From NCBI RefSeq assembly GCF_025466085.1, contig NZ_JANLOD010000078.1:124001-188000 (forward strand): DNA of 64,000 nt, read 5' to 3'. The stretch comes from Pseudomonas sp. 14P_8.1_Bac3 (lineage in GTDB: Bacteria > Pseudomonadota > Gammaproteobacteria > Pseudomonadales > Pseudomonadaceae). Positions 56,701-63,646 of this stretch are shown piece after piece. Numbering within the stretch: the first letter of the stretch is position 1; the number at the start of each line of letters is the position of its first letter. The notes under the pieces were generated by a model, which was given only the letters and a program-made list of their open reading frames with translations, did not search any database and was not told the DNA's origin. A program made the position numbers and the translations under genes.

Positions 56701-56719
56701 CAGGCACCCTGCTAACTAG
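50777..56719 (+). CDS. giant nine-module JAMM-like (DUF4329-like) repeat protein, 1980 aa
   Basis: A 1980-residue protein made of nine diverged modules of about 210-240 residues, starting near residues 1, 227, 436, 656, 871, 1090, 1312, 1552 and 1761. A module opens LSPAFLTADDAARYAHE-like, continues with G-(F/Y)-(I/V)-L and FVATEP-like strands, and ends with LLKY, then SGSAAE, then G-L-VV-S-LW and a W-x-P/Y stretch. Module 1 has a JAMM-like set: E38 in EYGGLIL, H91-S-H93-P, then S104/T108 and D109. The other modules have lost the histidines (module 7 reads RSR). The first half-module resembles DUF4329/JAB-type domains from memory; the function is unknown. There is no signal peptide or membrane segment. 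GGAAGAG precedes the ATG, and an in-frame start at 50597 would lie in the urtA control region. It stands alone, divergent from urtA. Confidence 0.75.
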   Translation: MDKFKSPPELPELSPPFISADDAARFAHEAIGNKRDKEYGGLILQGEGGRFFATQPIAGDEMRFDVKALLATDAKGLLMHPAGFKCQGIYHSHPDGREYVKKMSPNFTDRQAELVVSFFSDPDKLFMIRHQYFCPAFYLSGSPGCLLKYQPSGSLAETQLLQRLEEGRAPDSLVYTEEVVDELAKVGVLSLIVPNELWGNRRGQFDGDWAINHPVNTLTVATEQPFYTPIFDQATKAIDEVMNANSANAGFEFMGFILKALGKEEYVATLPWRDGTSMGFGLDEFPARETGGPRLPSGLRIDGVYSVSQAKPAQVPARQAWLYKNFFSPVELAEVIAQSRKNIYLQDPQRGLTVYRRTASKALLSYTCSGSAAETALMAAGGDTTQKALKAGTLLPFEFVQQVAAAGRLTVLQTGNVWDKVGIVGPAWRPFERIHQSFSPAFLTADDAVRHVHYQMAANRDIDQLGYVLERHDGKFFATAPVAGDQWRKDGNLPFAGGVSDKKVELPGYRYVAIYVARADAQAKLRAEQPGWSRDRVTLHTAVPSLQHLEVVTSGRESITALYNSGPDESLVRYVRSGSQQERNFSALLASALKTGEINPQFDGFDGQAETLVTKLVSLGEFKVLISSPVWKGSRGKVPGNWVAYQPFVPAAPVNPALSWVFKGAEAGADWAHDLMRAKPEVRQIAFILKSAKADEYVVTDPVAVDSGVSLFSAMQAFAANDRGHPALPDGYEIQGVCYLSLPERESSLKDKWLQECFVSPTDLALAIGTYRAKRTSGFELYLSTRDDAQLKYVFSRSPQENQLYTVDPLGQVTDNGDQGELATGKLAPAAFVRRVAAAGALSVVRTGKLWDVEGDVGQSWVPFARYPKPVLSPAFLTADDAARYAHERIGHQRDTEFSGYILQREDQRFVVTEPLDNYAFGRFALGHIYPEDVSGSPLLPQQHVLHAVYASRKAFSLYDPARMKRHGWDREQASIDAQLFSDRDLHTVLQNRQRVPLVYLSSAEDALIAYDTSGSAAELELLKQVTPGPAGSQMAQDLASGAVKPEDVVKQLAHAGSLRVVIASELWGARGMVPRHWSAYPASRGFETPEQVAFGAVFADADAAARDAHERVRRCGPDQTCFGFVLKHLSNEEYVVSETVAASDEQPLFSLASLFQTHHSGEFVYPASFKLFGLFYARQWMPKKLGATEQWLGRHFISSKDLYEGFFVARRLRPEGSAMGLPVYLSTLERALLKYQSPNTTTLFDARIQPSGVAEDVHTRLNSGQLLARDFVTQAITHSWLNVVVGNECWGEQSLARLTAEWKPYSAFARRALSPAFTCQVDAVRHVERLLGADREQIYGGLVLKRGDGLFVATEPLRVATEDFDPKQILPDEEVASDLLAPGCTIVARYRSRVASEMPFLLPGLEREVYRDCFSSEVLSTALASDHLWTHEYLLGAEGSILGFSLHDDDHDLLSAAQKRQLTADLGLLETELAPSTDSPHDPWSNVIERRIRSGAGTPTQLVNRLLKVGALQVVQSSNLWGPARKLSGGWMPQKQGFLAAESVRFAEADRALSPAFCHMDDAVRYAHEQAGKREQWAFGFVLTSSRLAHSITSLPVIADDLKFPYERVFLRGQLPTGYSVRGIYLCAPARQPDELPRSEVFRSFVPPSVLAAALSAVEVMASGAAARFQSLYVSCADGALLKYDAAAWDSDLQTHAKLTAYVKTLQGDGNPADYIHKVARSGEMTVLVRSATWATAGRVGPTWAPGKVATSIASDDEHLALGPLCAHPDDAARLMWRRVRYIRGNAWLGAILRDGVANFVATEPLDDTGPALPRGLRDYTPAYRRLFADVKSPAVGKYPVGFKVMGVQQLYKTDDEAQHFSSSFEEALYRNFVAHEEIRELVTMLRVAGVADGHYYLTPRNGALLSYAPDYRDAESQALLNEWNVVENGVTRSRLAEVLTTLAATGKLRILEPDRFWNPRGHVTAKLLLEMSRRHPAN

Positions 56720-56772
56720 GCGCGAGCATGCTTGCCAGGGGCTGCCTGGATCAAAGCGGCGCCTTTGCTTCC

Positions 56773-56930
56773 ATCGCCAGCAAGCTGGCTCCTACAGGGT
56801 TTTGCGTGATCGCGATTCCGCACCGCTCTGTAGGCGCTGGCTTGCCAGCGATGGTGGCCAACGATGAAGCGTGCGGCCTGACTGAGCGCGGCGCACTGGC
56901 GTCCATCGCCAGCAAGCTGGCTCCTGCAGG
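56773..56930. repeat. three-arm REP cluster, ATCGCCAGCAAGCTGGCTCC class
   Basis: Arms lie at 56773-56798 (+), 56828-56853 (inverse) and 56904-56930 (+). It fills the gap between the convergent giant gene and the ABC permease gene. Confidence 0.88.
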
Positions 56931-56943
56931 ATTGAGGCTGATC

Positions 56944-57954
56944 TCAACGTTTGCGCATCAGCCCGATGAAGAACAATCCGCCGATGGCGGCTGTGGCGAC
57001 GCCGATCGGCAAGTCTTCCGGGGCGATCAGGGTGCGGGCTGCGACGTCGACCCAGACCAGTAAAAGGCTGCCCAGCAATACGCACACCGGCAGCAGCCGA
57101 CGGTGCTCGGCGCCGACCAGGCGCCGGGCAATGTGCGGCACCATCAACCCGACGAAACCGATGGAGCCACTGATCGACACCAGCACCCCGGTCATCAGCG
57201 ACGCTATCAAAAACACCCGCAAGCGCACGCTGCGCGCGTTCAGCCCGAGGGTCACCGCGGTCTGTTCTCCAGCCATCAATGCATTCAACGGCCGCGCCAT
57301 CCCCAGCAGCCACACCAGCCCAAGCAACACGCTGGCGGCAGGCACCGCCAGCAATTCCCAGCGGGCCAGCCCGAGCCCGCCGAGCATCCAGAACATCACC
57401 GCCGAACTGGCGCGGTGATCGCCCATGAACAACAGCAGATTGGCGATCGCCATCATCACGAATGACACCGCCACACCGCATAACAACAGGCGATCACTGT
57501 CGAGACGGCCATTGCGATGGGCGATCAACAGCACCATCAACATGCTCGACAGCGCACCGATAAACGCGGCGATGGGCAAGGTCAGCAGGCCGACGATTTC
57601 ACCGATATGCAGCACCACGATCACGGCGCCAAGGGTCGCGCCGGACGTCACCCCGAGCAGATGCGGATCGGCCAGCGGATTGCGCGTCACCGCTTGCAGC
57701 ACCGCGCCGATCAACGCCAGGCCGGCGCCGACCAACGCACCGAGCAACAGGCGCGGCACGCGGATCAACCAGACGATGTGTTCCTGGCCGGCGCTCCAGT
57801 CCACTTCGCCGATGCCGAGCGCTTTGTACTGCAAGATCCGCCACACCACGTCCACCGGCACCCGCGCCGGGCCGAAGCCTAGCGACACCACGCACGACAC
57901 CAGGAGCAAAGCGCCAAGGACGAGCAGCAACAGGGCGTAGCGGCGGATGATCAT
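56944..57954 (-). CDS. FecCD/BtuC-type ABC transporter permease
   Basis: A 336-residue inner-membrane permease with about ten helices. Family motifs are LIRVPRLLLGALVGAGLALIGAVLQ, RNPLADPHLLGVTSGA, LLCGVAVSF, MFWMLGGLG and GSIGFVGLMVPHIARRLVG. These transporters import iron-siderophores, haem or cobalamin. It is the last gene of a three-gene operon; its ATG overlaps the binding-protein stop by four bases. Confidence 0.9.
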   Translation of the reverse strand: MIIRRYALLLLVLGALLLVSCVVSLGFGPARVPVDVVWRILQYKALGIGEVDWSAGQEHIVWLIRVPRLLLGALVGAGLALIGAVLQAVTRNPLADPHLLGVTSGATLGAVIVVLHIGEIVGLLTLPIAAFIGALSSMLMVLLIAHRNGRLDSDRLLLCGVAVSFVMMAIANLLLFMGDHRASSAVMFWMLGGLGLARWELLAVPAASVLLGLVWLLGMARPLNALMAGEQTAVTLGLNARSVRLRVFLIASLMTGVLVSISGSIGFVGLMVPHIARRLVGAEHRRLLPVCVLLGSLLLVWVDVAARTLIAPEDLPIGVATAAIGGLFFIGLMRKR

Positions 57955-58898
57955 TCGCGGTGGAAACCCTTGGCCAGGGTTTCAACCGCCAGCACGTTAT
58001 CGATGCCCGGCGTGGCCTGCACATACGGGATGACGATGAAGCGCTGGTGCCTGATCGCGTCCACCGATTGCAGTGCCGGGTTGCCCAGCAGGAACTGAAT
58101 CTTCTGTTCCGCGGTGACCTCGCCATAGTCGACGATCACGATGACCTGCGGATTGCGCTCGACCACGTTCTCCCAGTTGACCCGGGTCCAGCTCGCGTCG
58201 ACGTCATCCAGAATATTGCGCCCGCCCGCCGCGTCGATCAGCGCTTGCGGCATGCCCAGGCGGCCAGAGGTCATGGCGCGGTCTTCGCCGCTGTCGTAGA
58301 GAAACACCCGCGGCTTGTTGGCCGGCAAATCCTTGCGCACCTCAGCGACTTGCGCCTGCATCCCGGCGATCAAGGCGTTGGCGCGGTCCTGCACGTCGAA
58401 GATCCTGCCGAGGTTGCGCAGGTCGTTGTAAGTGTCTTCCAGCGTGGCTGGCGGACGCTTCATCACGAAGGCGCAAGATTCGGTGAGTTCGTAGACATTG
58501 ATGCCCAGCGGCTGCAACGTCTGCGGCGTGAGATCGCCGCCGACGCGCAGGCCGTAATCCCAACCGGCAAAGAAGAAATCGACGTTGGCGTTGAGCAGGG
58601 TTTCCACCGACGGGTACTTGGCCGCCAGCTCTGGCAGGCCGTCGAGGATAGTGCGCATGTCGGGCGTCACCGACTTCCAGCCGCTGACGCCGCTGTAGCC
58701 GGCCATGCGCGGTTTCAGGCCGAGGGCGAGCATCATCTGGGTCATGTTGATGTCGTGACTGACGGCGTGCTTCGGCGCCTGGGTGAAGGTCACGTCGCGG
58801 TTGCAGCTGTGGATCGTCAACGGGTAACGGCTGGCTTCGGCGCAAGCCTGGGCACTGCCCAGCAGCAGCGTGACGCACAGCAGGGAACGCAAAGTCAT
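57951..58898 (-). CDS. periplasmic binding protein of a metal-chelate ABC importer (FepB/BtuF type)
   Basis: A 315-residue class III binding protein with a signal peptide (MTLRSLLCVTLLLGSAQACA). Two lobes are joined by the expected long helix (near VKRPPATLEDTYNDLRNLG). Other signs are PKHAVSHDINMTQMMLALGL at the family position for Y/H-xNxxE-type motifs and VDYGEVTAEQK. The ligand cannot be read from the sequence: siderophore, haem, cobalamin or a copper/zinc chelate are possible. It overlaps the genes on both sides by four bases. Confidence 0.86.
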   Translation of the reverse strand: MTLRSLLCVTLLLGSAQACAEASRYPLTIHSCNRDVTFTQAPKHAVSHDINMTQMMLALGLKPRMAGYSGVSGWKSVTPDMRTILDGLPELAAKYPSVETLLNANVDFFFAGWDYGLRVGGDLTPQTLQPLGINVYELTESCAFVMKRPPATLEDTYNDLRNLGRIFDVQDRANALIAGMQAQVAEVRKDLPANKPRVFLYDSGEDRAMTSGRLGMPQALIDAAGGRNILDDVDASWTRVNWENVVERNPQVIVIVDYGEVTAEQKIQFLLGNPALQSVDAIRHQRFIVIPYVQATPGIDNVLAVETLAKGFHRE

Positions 58899-59683
58899 GG
58901 TTGGGTTATCCAGGTGATTCGTGGGTAGCCGTGCAACGGGTGGTCGTCGATCAACGCCTCGACGCCGAATACCTCGCGCAGCAGCGGGGCGGTCAGGACG
59001 TCTTTGGGCGTGCCACTGGCGACAATGCGGCCGTGATCGATCACGTACAGGCGGTCGCAGAATGCAGCGGCGAGATTGAGGTCGTGGATGCTCGCCAGGG
59101 TGCCGATCCGCAGGCGCCGGACCAACTGCAACAGCTCCAGTTGATAGCGCGGATCGAGGTGGTTGGTCGGCTCGTCGAGGATCAGCAGTTGCGGCTGCTG
59201 GGCCAAGGCACGGGCGAGGATCACCCGCTGTTTTTCACCGCCGGAGAGGGTGGCGAACGCGTGGTCTTCGAAACCTGCGAGGCCTACGGATTGCAGGGCC
59301 TGAGTCGCCAGGTCGCGGTCTTCGCGGGTGTCGCCGTCGAACAGGCCTTTGTGTGGTGTGCGGCCCATGGCGACGACTTCATCGACCGTCAGGCCGAAGG
59401 CGTCGGGAAACTCCTGCAACACCACGGCGATCCGTTGTGCGCACCAGCGCGAGGACTGTTTCCAGACGTTGTGGTGGTCGAGGCTGACCTCGCCGCGTTC
59501 CGGTTTGCTGAAGCGATAGGCGCAGCGCAGCAGGCTGGTCTTGCCGCTGCCGTTGGGGCCGATCAACCCGACAAACTCACCGGTGGCCACGTGCAGCGAG
59601 GCATCACGCAGCTGGAACTGGTGATGGCAGTGGCCATGGCCCAACGGTGTCCAGGCGAGGTTTGTGAGGTTCAGCGAGGTCAT
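58895..59683 (-). CDS. metal-chelate ABC transporter ATP-binding protein (FepC/BtuD type)
   Basis: A 262-residue ATPase with Walker A GPNGSGKTS, the Q-loop region VVLQEFPDAFGLTVDEVV, MGRTPHKGLF, the signature LSGGEKQRVILARAL, Walker B LLILDEP and NHLDPRYQLELL. It is the first gene of the ATPase/binding-protein/permease operon. ATG 59683 was chosen because it leads straight into the ABC fold; the longer frame has no family sequence. It lies 109 bp downstream of the PepSY gene on the same strand. No Fur-box-like sequence was seen upstream. Confidence 0.9.
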   Translation of the reverse strand: MTSLNLTNLAWTPLGHGHCHHQFQLRDASLHVATGEFVGLIGPNGSGKTSLLRCAYRFSKPERGEVSLDHHNVWKQSSRWCAQRIAVVLQEFPDAFGLTVDEVVAMGRTPHKGLFDGDTREDRDLATQALQSVGLAGFEDHAFATLSGGEKQRVILARALAQQPQLLILDEPTNHLDPRYQLELLQLVRRLRIGTLASIHDLNLAAAFCDRLYVIDHGRIVASGTPKDVLTAPLLREVFGVEALIDDHPLHGYPRITWITQP

Positions 59684-59792
59684 GCAGTGACTCTGAAAGT
59701 GAGGGGGCCGCTGATGGCGAACCGCGACGAAAACCACCGCGTGATGGGGCACGAAGTTTACAGATCCCACCCCATCGCGCATCTCTCCTGTT

Positions 59793-61172
59793 TCACGATG
59801 AAGATGAGGCCGATTCAGTTTCCCGGCTGAATCGCGAAAACAACAGGCGATCCAGCAGCCACACGACAACCAGCGAAGCGCCCACCAATGGAAACGCCAC
59901 CGCCAACGCGAACATGATGACCATCGCGGTTTTCCATTTCGGCAGGTCGTGGCGCAGCGGCGGGACCCCCAGCTTGCCTTGCGGGCGACGCTTCCACCAG
60001 ATCACCACGCCGCTGACGGCGCTGAGCAGAATCATCAGGCAGATCAGCAACACGATGATCTGGTTGAACACGCCGAACATCTTGCCTTCGTGCAACATCA
60101 CGCCGGCTTCCGTCGCGCGCGCCACAGCGCCGTAATGCTCCCAGCGAACATCGGCCAGCACCTTTGCGGTGTACTGATCGACATGCAGCGTGGCGTCATT
60201 GCGTGGGTCATCGGCGAACACCGCGATGGTGAACACGCCCGTCGCCGTGGTCGGCAAGGTGATGCTGTAACCTGGCTCGACCTGGCGTTGCTCGGCGATG
60301 TTCTGCACGTCTTGCAGGCTGATGGTCGGCGCGGCGGGGCCGGCATCCGCGCCACCGTGGGCCATGTGTTCGGCGTGGTCGCCGGACATCGGCATCGGCG
60401 TGTTTTCCATGGCCCACGGCACGGTCTGGCGCGTGGCGCTGTTGAGGCTGCGGGCCTCGACGTCGGACTTGGGCATGTCGTTCCACATGGCGTCCGGGAA
60501 CACGTTCCAGACACCGGCGTACTGTTTGCCCCAGAACCCGGTCCAGGTCATGCCGCTGAGCAGCATCACCAGCAGGAACGCGGCGCCCCAGAAACCGGTG
60601 ACCGCATGCAGGTCGCGCCACAACACGCGGCCGCGACTGCTCAGGCGTGGCCACAAAATCCCCGCGGCCTGGCCTCGTGGCCACCACAGGAACACGCCGG
60701 ACACCACCAGCACGATGCCCCAGCCAGCGGCCAGTTCGACCAGGCGGTCGCCGACCGTGCCGATCATCAGTTCACCATGAATCGCCCGGGCGACGGCCTG
60801 CAGATTCTTCTTGGCGTCTTGCTTGCCGAGGATGTCGCCGTGGTACGGATCGATAAACACGTTCAGTTCGGTATCGCCGTTGAGCACGACAAATTGTGCG
60901 CTGCGTTCGGCGTTGACCGGCGGCAGGTACTGTTTGATCGTGGCCTGCGGATAGGCCGCTTTCACCCGCTTGAGCAGTTCGTCGGCCGGGACGCTGTGAT
61001 GACCGGCCGGGACGTTCAGCAGGCTGCCGTACATCAGCGGATCGAGTTGCGGCTTGAACAGGTAGATGACGCCGGTCAGGGCCAGCATCACCATGAAGGG
61101 CGCGACGAACAGGCCGGCATAGAAATGCCAGCGCCAGGCCAGGTTGTAGAAATTCACTTTGGGCTGTTTCAT
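59793..61172 (-). CDS. PepSY-domain membrane protein (PepSY_TM family)
   Basis: A 459-residue inner-membrane protein. The first helix is HFYAGLFVAPFMVMLALTGVIY, PepSY-like periplasmic parts follow, and more helices contain VVSGVFLWWPRG, DLHAVTGFWGAAFLLVMLLSG and LMILLSAVSGVVIWWKRRPQG. The W-W-P-R/K-R-R pattern is typical of the group that includes siderophore-reductase relatives. A Met/His-rich stretch in a periplasmic loop (about residues 255-272, PMPMSGDHAEHMAHGG) suggests metal binding, probably copper, given the receptor gene 166 bp upstream. Confidence 0.85.
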   Translation of the reverse strand: MKQPKVNFYNLAWRWHFYAGLFVAPFMVMLALTGVIYLFKPQLDPLMYGSLLNVPAGHHSVPADELLKRVKAAYPQATIKQYLPPVNAERSAQFVVLNGDTELNVFIDPYHGDILGKQDAKKNLQAVARAIHGELMIGTVGDRLVELAAGWGIVLVVSGVFLWWPRGQAAGILWPRLSSRGRVLWRDLHAVTGFWGAAFLLVMLLSGMTWTGFWGKQYAGVWNVFPDAMWNDMPKSDVEARSLNSATRQTVPWAMENTPMPMSGDHAEHMAHGGADAGPAAPTISLQDVQNIAEQRQVEPGYSITLPTTATGVFTIAVFADDPRNDATLHVDQYTAKVLADVRWEHYGAVARATEAGVMLHEGKMFGVFNQIIVLLICLMILLSAVSGVVIWWKRRPQGKLGVPPLRHDLPKWKTAMVIMFALAVAFPLVGASLVVVWLLDRLLFSRFSRETESASSSS

Positions 61173-61221
61173 CGGTTTTGCTCCGCTTGGCGTGAGGCTG
61201 TTTTATTTGTTTTACGGGGAC

Positions 61222-61323
61222 CTGTAGGAGCGAGCTTGCTCGCGATGGTCGTGAACGATGACGCTGTCTGTCTGATTCCCAGCGGCGTTCTGTCGTTCTT
61301 CGCGAGCAAGCTCGCTCCTACAG
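61222..61323. repeat. REPIN, CTGTAGGAGCGAGCTTGCTC class
   Basis: Inverse arms lie at 61222-61246 and 61299-61323 with a loop of about 52 nt, between the receptor and PepSY genes on the minus-strand transcript. Confidence 0.9.
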
Positions 61324-61338
61324 GGGTCGTTGTTGTGT

Positions 61339-63456
61339 TTAAAAACTCATGTCCACCTTGGTCCAGAGCGTTCGCCCCGGTTCCTTGATGGCCTGCGGGT
61401 CATTGGCCGGGTAGCCAAAACCGGCGTTGCCGGCCAGGTTCAAATGCTCGGCGTATGCCTTGCCGAACAGGTTGTCGACGCCGCTGCTGACCTTCCAGTG
61501 CTTGTTGATCCGGTACGCACCATTGAGCGAGAACACGCCGAACCCGGAGGTCTTGTCGAAGTCCTTGCCAACCACGTTGCCCTTGTTCTGGTCGATACGG
61601 TTTTGCGCCGCGACGACTCGCCACAAGGCGCCGGCGCTCCAGTTGTCTTCGCTGTAGGTCAGGCCGAAGCGCGCGTCCAGCGGTGGCATTTGCGGTAACG
61701 CGCTGCCGTCGCTGCTGTTCTTGCCCCAGGCATAAGCCAGGGTCGCGTCGGCCTTCCAGTTGGACGTCAGCTTGTAGGCTGCACCCAGTTCGCCACCCAT
61801 GATTCGCGCGTCGATGTTCTCGGCCTGGGACGTCATTCCCATCATTCCGGGGGTGTAGTTGAACAGGATGTAATCACGCACCTGGCCGACGTAGCCCGAG
61901 GCCCAGGCTTCGAGGTCGTTGGTTTTGTATTGCAGGCCAACATCGAGCTGGGTAGTTTTTTCCGGCTTGATCGAATCGAAGGCATTCACCGAGCCGACGG
62001 GCCCCGAGTCGGGGGAGAACAGCTCCCAGTAATCCGGGAAGCGCTGGGTGTGGCCGAGGCCCGCGTACAGGGTGGTCGGGCTGTCGGCCAGGTCGTGTTC
62101 GTAGCGAATGAAACCGCTCGGCAGGGTGTCGGCGCGGGTGTCGTCAGCGGTCGGGTTCGGGCGGGTCATCATTCCGGAGCCGGTGGTTGGCCGGAAATCC
62201 TTGGCCGACGCCCGATCGAACCGGGCGCCGCCGATCAGGCGATCGCGGTCGGCGGCGTACCAGGTCAGTTCGCTGAACACACCGTAGTTGTGGAAGTTGG
62301 CGTCCTTGCTGTACGGCAAGTCCTTGTAGGTGTCGATGCCCATGCTGCTGCGTTCGCGGTGTTCGTTGGTCTGCGCATCGAGGCCGCTGATCAGCTGCAC
62401 ATCGGCCCAACGCCAGGTGGCCTTGATCCGCGCGCCAAGGGTGCGACGGTCGACATTGGACGCCATCGGCCCTGCCATCATTCCGGTGCCGGAGGGCGTG
62501 CGCAGGGTGTAGTTGTCCATCACATGATCGGCGTAGTTGTAGTAGATCTGCGCTTCGACCTTGTCCAGCACCTCGCCGATGCCGGATTTCTCGAAGCGCA
62601 GGCCGAGGCTTTCGCGCTTGAATTGCGAACCGTCCATGCCGCGTCCGGCGTACCGCGCTTCGCCATCACCCTTGCCGGCAGTGAGTTCCAGCAGGGTGTC
62701 GGCGTCCGGTGTCCAGCCGACGGCGACGTCGCCGTTCCACTTGTCGTAGCGTGAGGCCACGGTGTCGTTGTTGCCGTCCCGGTAATCGTCGGAATGCGCG
62801 GTGTTGCCGATCACCCGTACGTAACCCTGCGGGCCGCCAGCAGCAGCATCCACCACCTTATCGAAACGGCCGTGGGAGCCGGCCAGTACGCTGGCGTTCA
62901 GCCGTGTGCCCAGTTCGCCGAAGCTTTCCGGCTCACGCTCGAACAGGACGGTGCCCGCGGACGCGCCGGGTCCCCAAAGCACGGTTTGCGGACCTTTGAT
63001 AACGGTGAGTTTGTCGTAGGTTTCCGGAGAGATGTAGGAGGTCGGTGCGTCCATCCGGCCGGGGCAGGCGCCGAGCATCTGGCCGCCGTTGGTGAGGATG
63101 TTCAGCCGCGAGCCGAACATTCCACGCAGCACCGGGTCGCCGTTGGTGCCGCCGTTGCGCACCAGCGCGAAGCCGGGAATGGTCTTCAGGTAATCACCAC
63201 CGTCGCTGGCCGGCACCGGTTGGCGCGGGTCCTTGGGGTCGGTGACGATGGTCAGCGGAGAGCTCGGCGCGATGGCGGTGATCACCGTCGGGCTCAGCTC
63301 TTCAGGGTGGCCGGCGTGGTCATCGGCCAGCGCCATGGGGGTCAGCAATACGCCGCAAAGGACGGCGGTGGCGTGCCTGAAACGCACGCGCGTTTCGTTG
63401 AGGGCAAAAGTGGCCTGGGCTGTGCTCAAGCCTGTGTCAGCAGAAAAACGGGACAT
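61339..63456 (-). CDS. oprC: TonB-dependent copper receptor (OprC/NosA family)
   Basis: A 705-residue outer-membrane receptor. The N-terminal signal region ends near TPMALA, followed by HAGHPEELSPTVITA. The plug contains GDYLKTIPGFALVRNGG, PVLRGMFGSRLNIL and GACPGRMDAPTSYI, which is typical of the copper receptors, then VIKGPQTVLWGPG. The barrel ends in DMSF with a terminal Phe. Met-rich loops (GTGMMAGPM, GSGMMTRP, PGMMGMTS) fit copper binding. OprC/NosA move copper across the outer membrane. The start is ambiguous between 63456 (GGAA at a good distance) and 63468. No Fur box was seen. Confidence 0.9.
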   Translation of the reverse strand: MSRFSADTGLSTAQATFALNETRVRFRHATAVLCGVLLTPMALADDHAGHPEELSPTVITAIAPSSPLTIVTDPKDPRQPVPASDGGDYLKTIPGFALVRNGGTNGDPVLRGMFGSRLNILTNGGQMLGACPGRMDAPTSYISPETYDKLTVIKGPQTVLWGPGASAGTVLFEREPESFGELGTRLNASVLAGSHGRFDKVVDAAAGGPQGYVRVIGNTAHSDDYRDGNNDTVASRYDKWNGDVAVGWTPDADTLLELTAGKGDGEARYAGRGMDGSQFKRESLGLRFEKSGIGEVLDKVEAQIYYNYADHVMDNYTLRTPSGTGMMAGPMASNVDRRTLGARIKATWRWADVQLISGLDAQTNEHRERSSMGIDTYKDLPYSKDANFHNYGVFSELTWYAADRDRLIGGARFDRASAKDFRPTTGSGMMTRPNPTADDTRADTLPSGFIRYEHDLADSPTTLYAGLGHTQRFPDYWELFSPDSGPVGSVNAFDSIKPEKTTQLDVGLQYKTNDLEAWASGYVGQVRDYILFNYTPGMMGMTSQAENIDARIMGGELGAAYKLTSNWKADATLAYAWGKNSSDGSALPQMPPLDARFGLTYSEDNWSAGALWRVVAAQNRIDQNKGNVVGKDFDKTSGFGVFSLNGAYRINKHWKVSSGVDNLFGKAYAEHLNLAGNAGFGYPANDPQAIKEPGRTLWTKVDMSF

Positions 63457-63511
63457 GACAATTTCCATCGAACAGTCGTAAACGACACGGCCGGCAGCCG
63501 ACGCATCTCCT

Positions 63512-63599
63512 GTGGGAGCGGACTTGCTCGCGAATGTTGCATGTCATTCAGCGTTGATGTCGGCTGATGCACCGCATTCGCGAGCAAGCCCGCTCCCAC
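63512..63599. repeat. REPIN upstream of the copper receptor gene
   Basis: Inverse arms at 63512-63534 (one A/G change) and 63577-63599 enclose a 42-nt loop containing ATTCAGCGTTGATG. It separates the DUF2946-type gene from the receptor gene. Confidence 0.92.
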
Positions 63600-63646
63600 A
63601 GTTGGCTGTGGCTGTCTTGCGGACCGTGTGAGATCGGGCTAGGTGT

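Noticed and set aside
59684..59792. Cobalamin riboswitch before the ABC operon
   Set aside because: An AGGAGA-TGCGC stretch on the minus strand vaguely recalls the B12 box, but the rest of the conserved core is absent and the leader is too short.
56944..63456. Fur-regulated iron uptake locus
   Set aside because: No 19-bp Fur-box-like dyad was found upstream of the ABC operon or receptor; the receptor has copper-type motifs.
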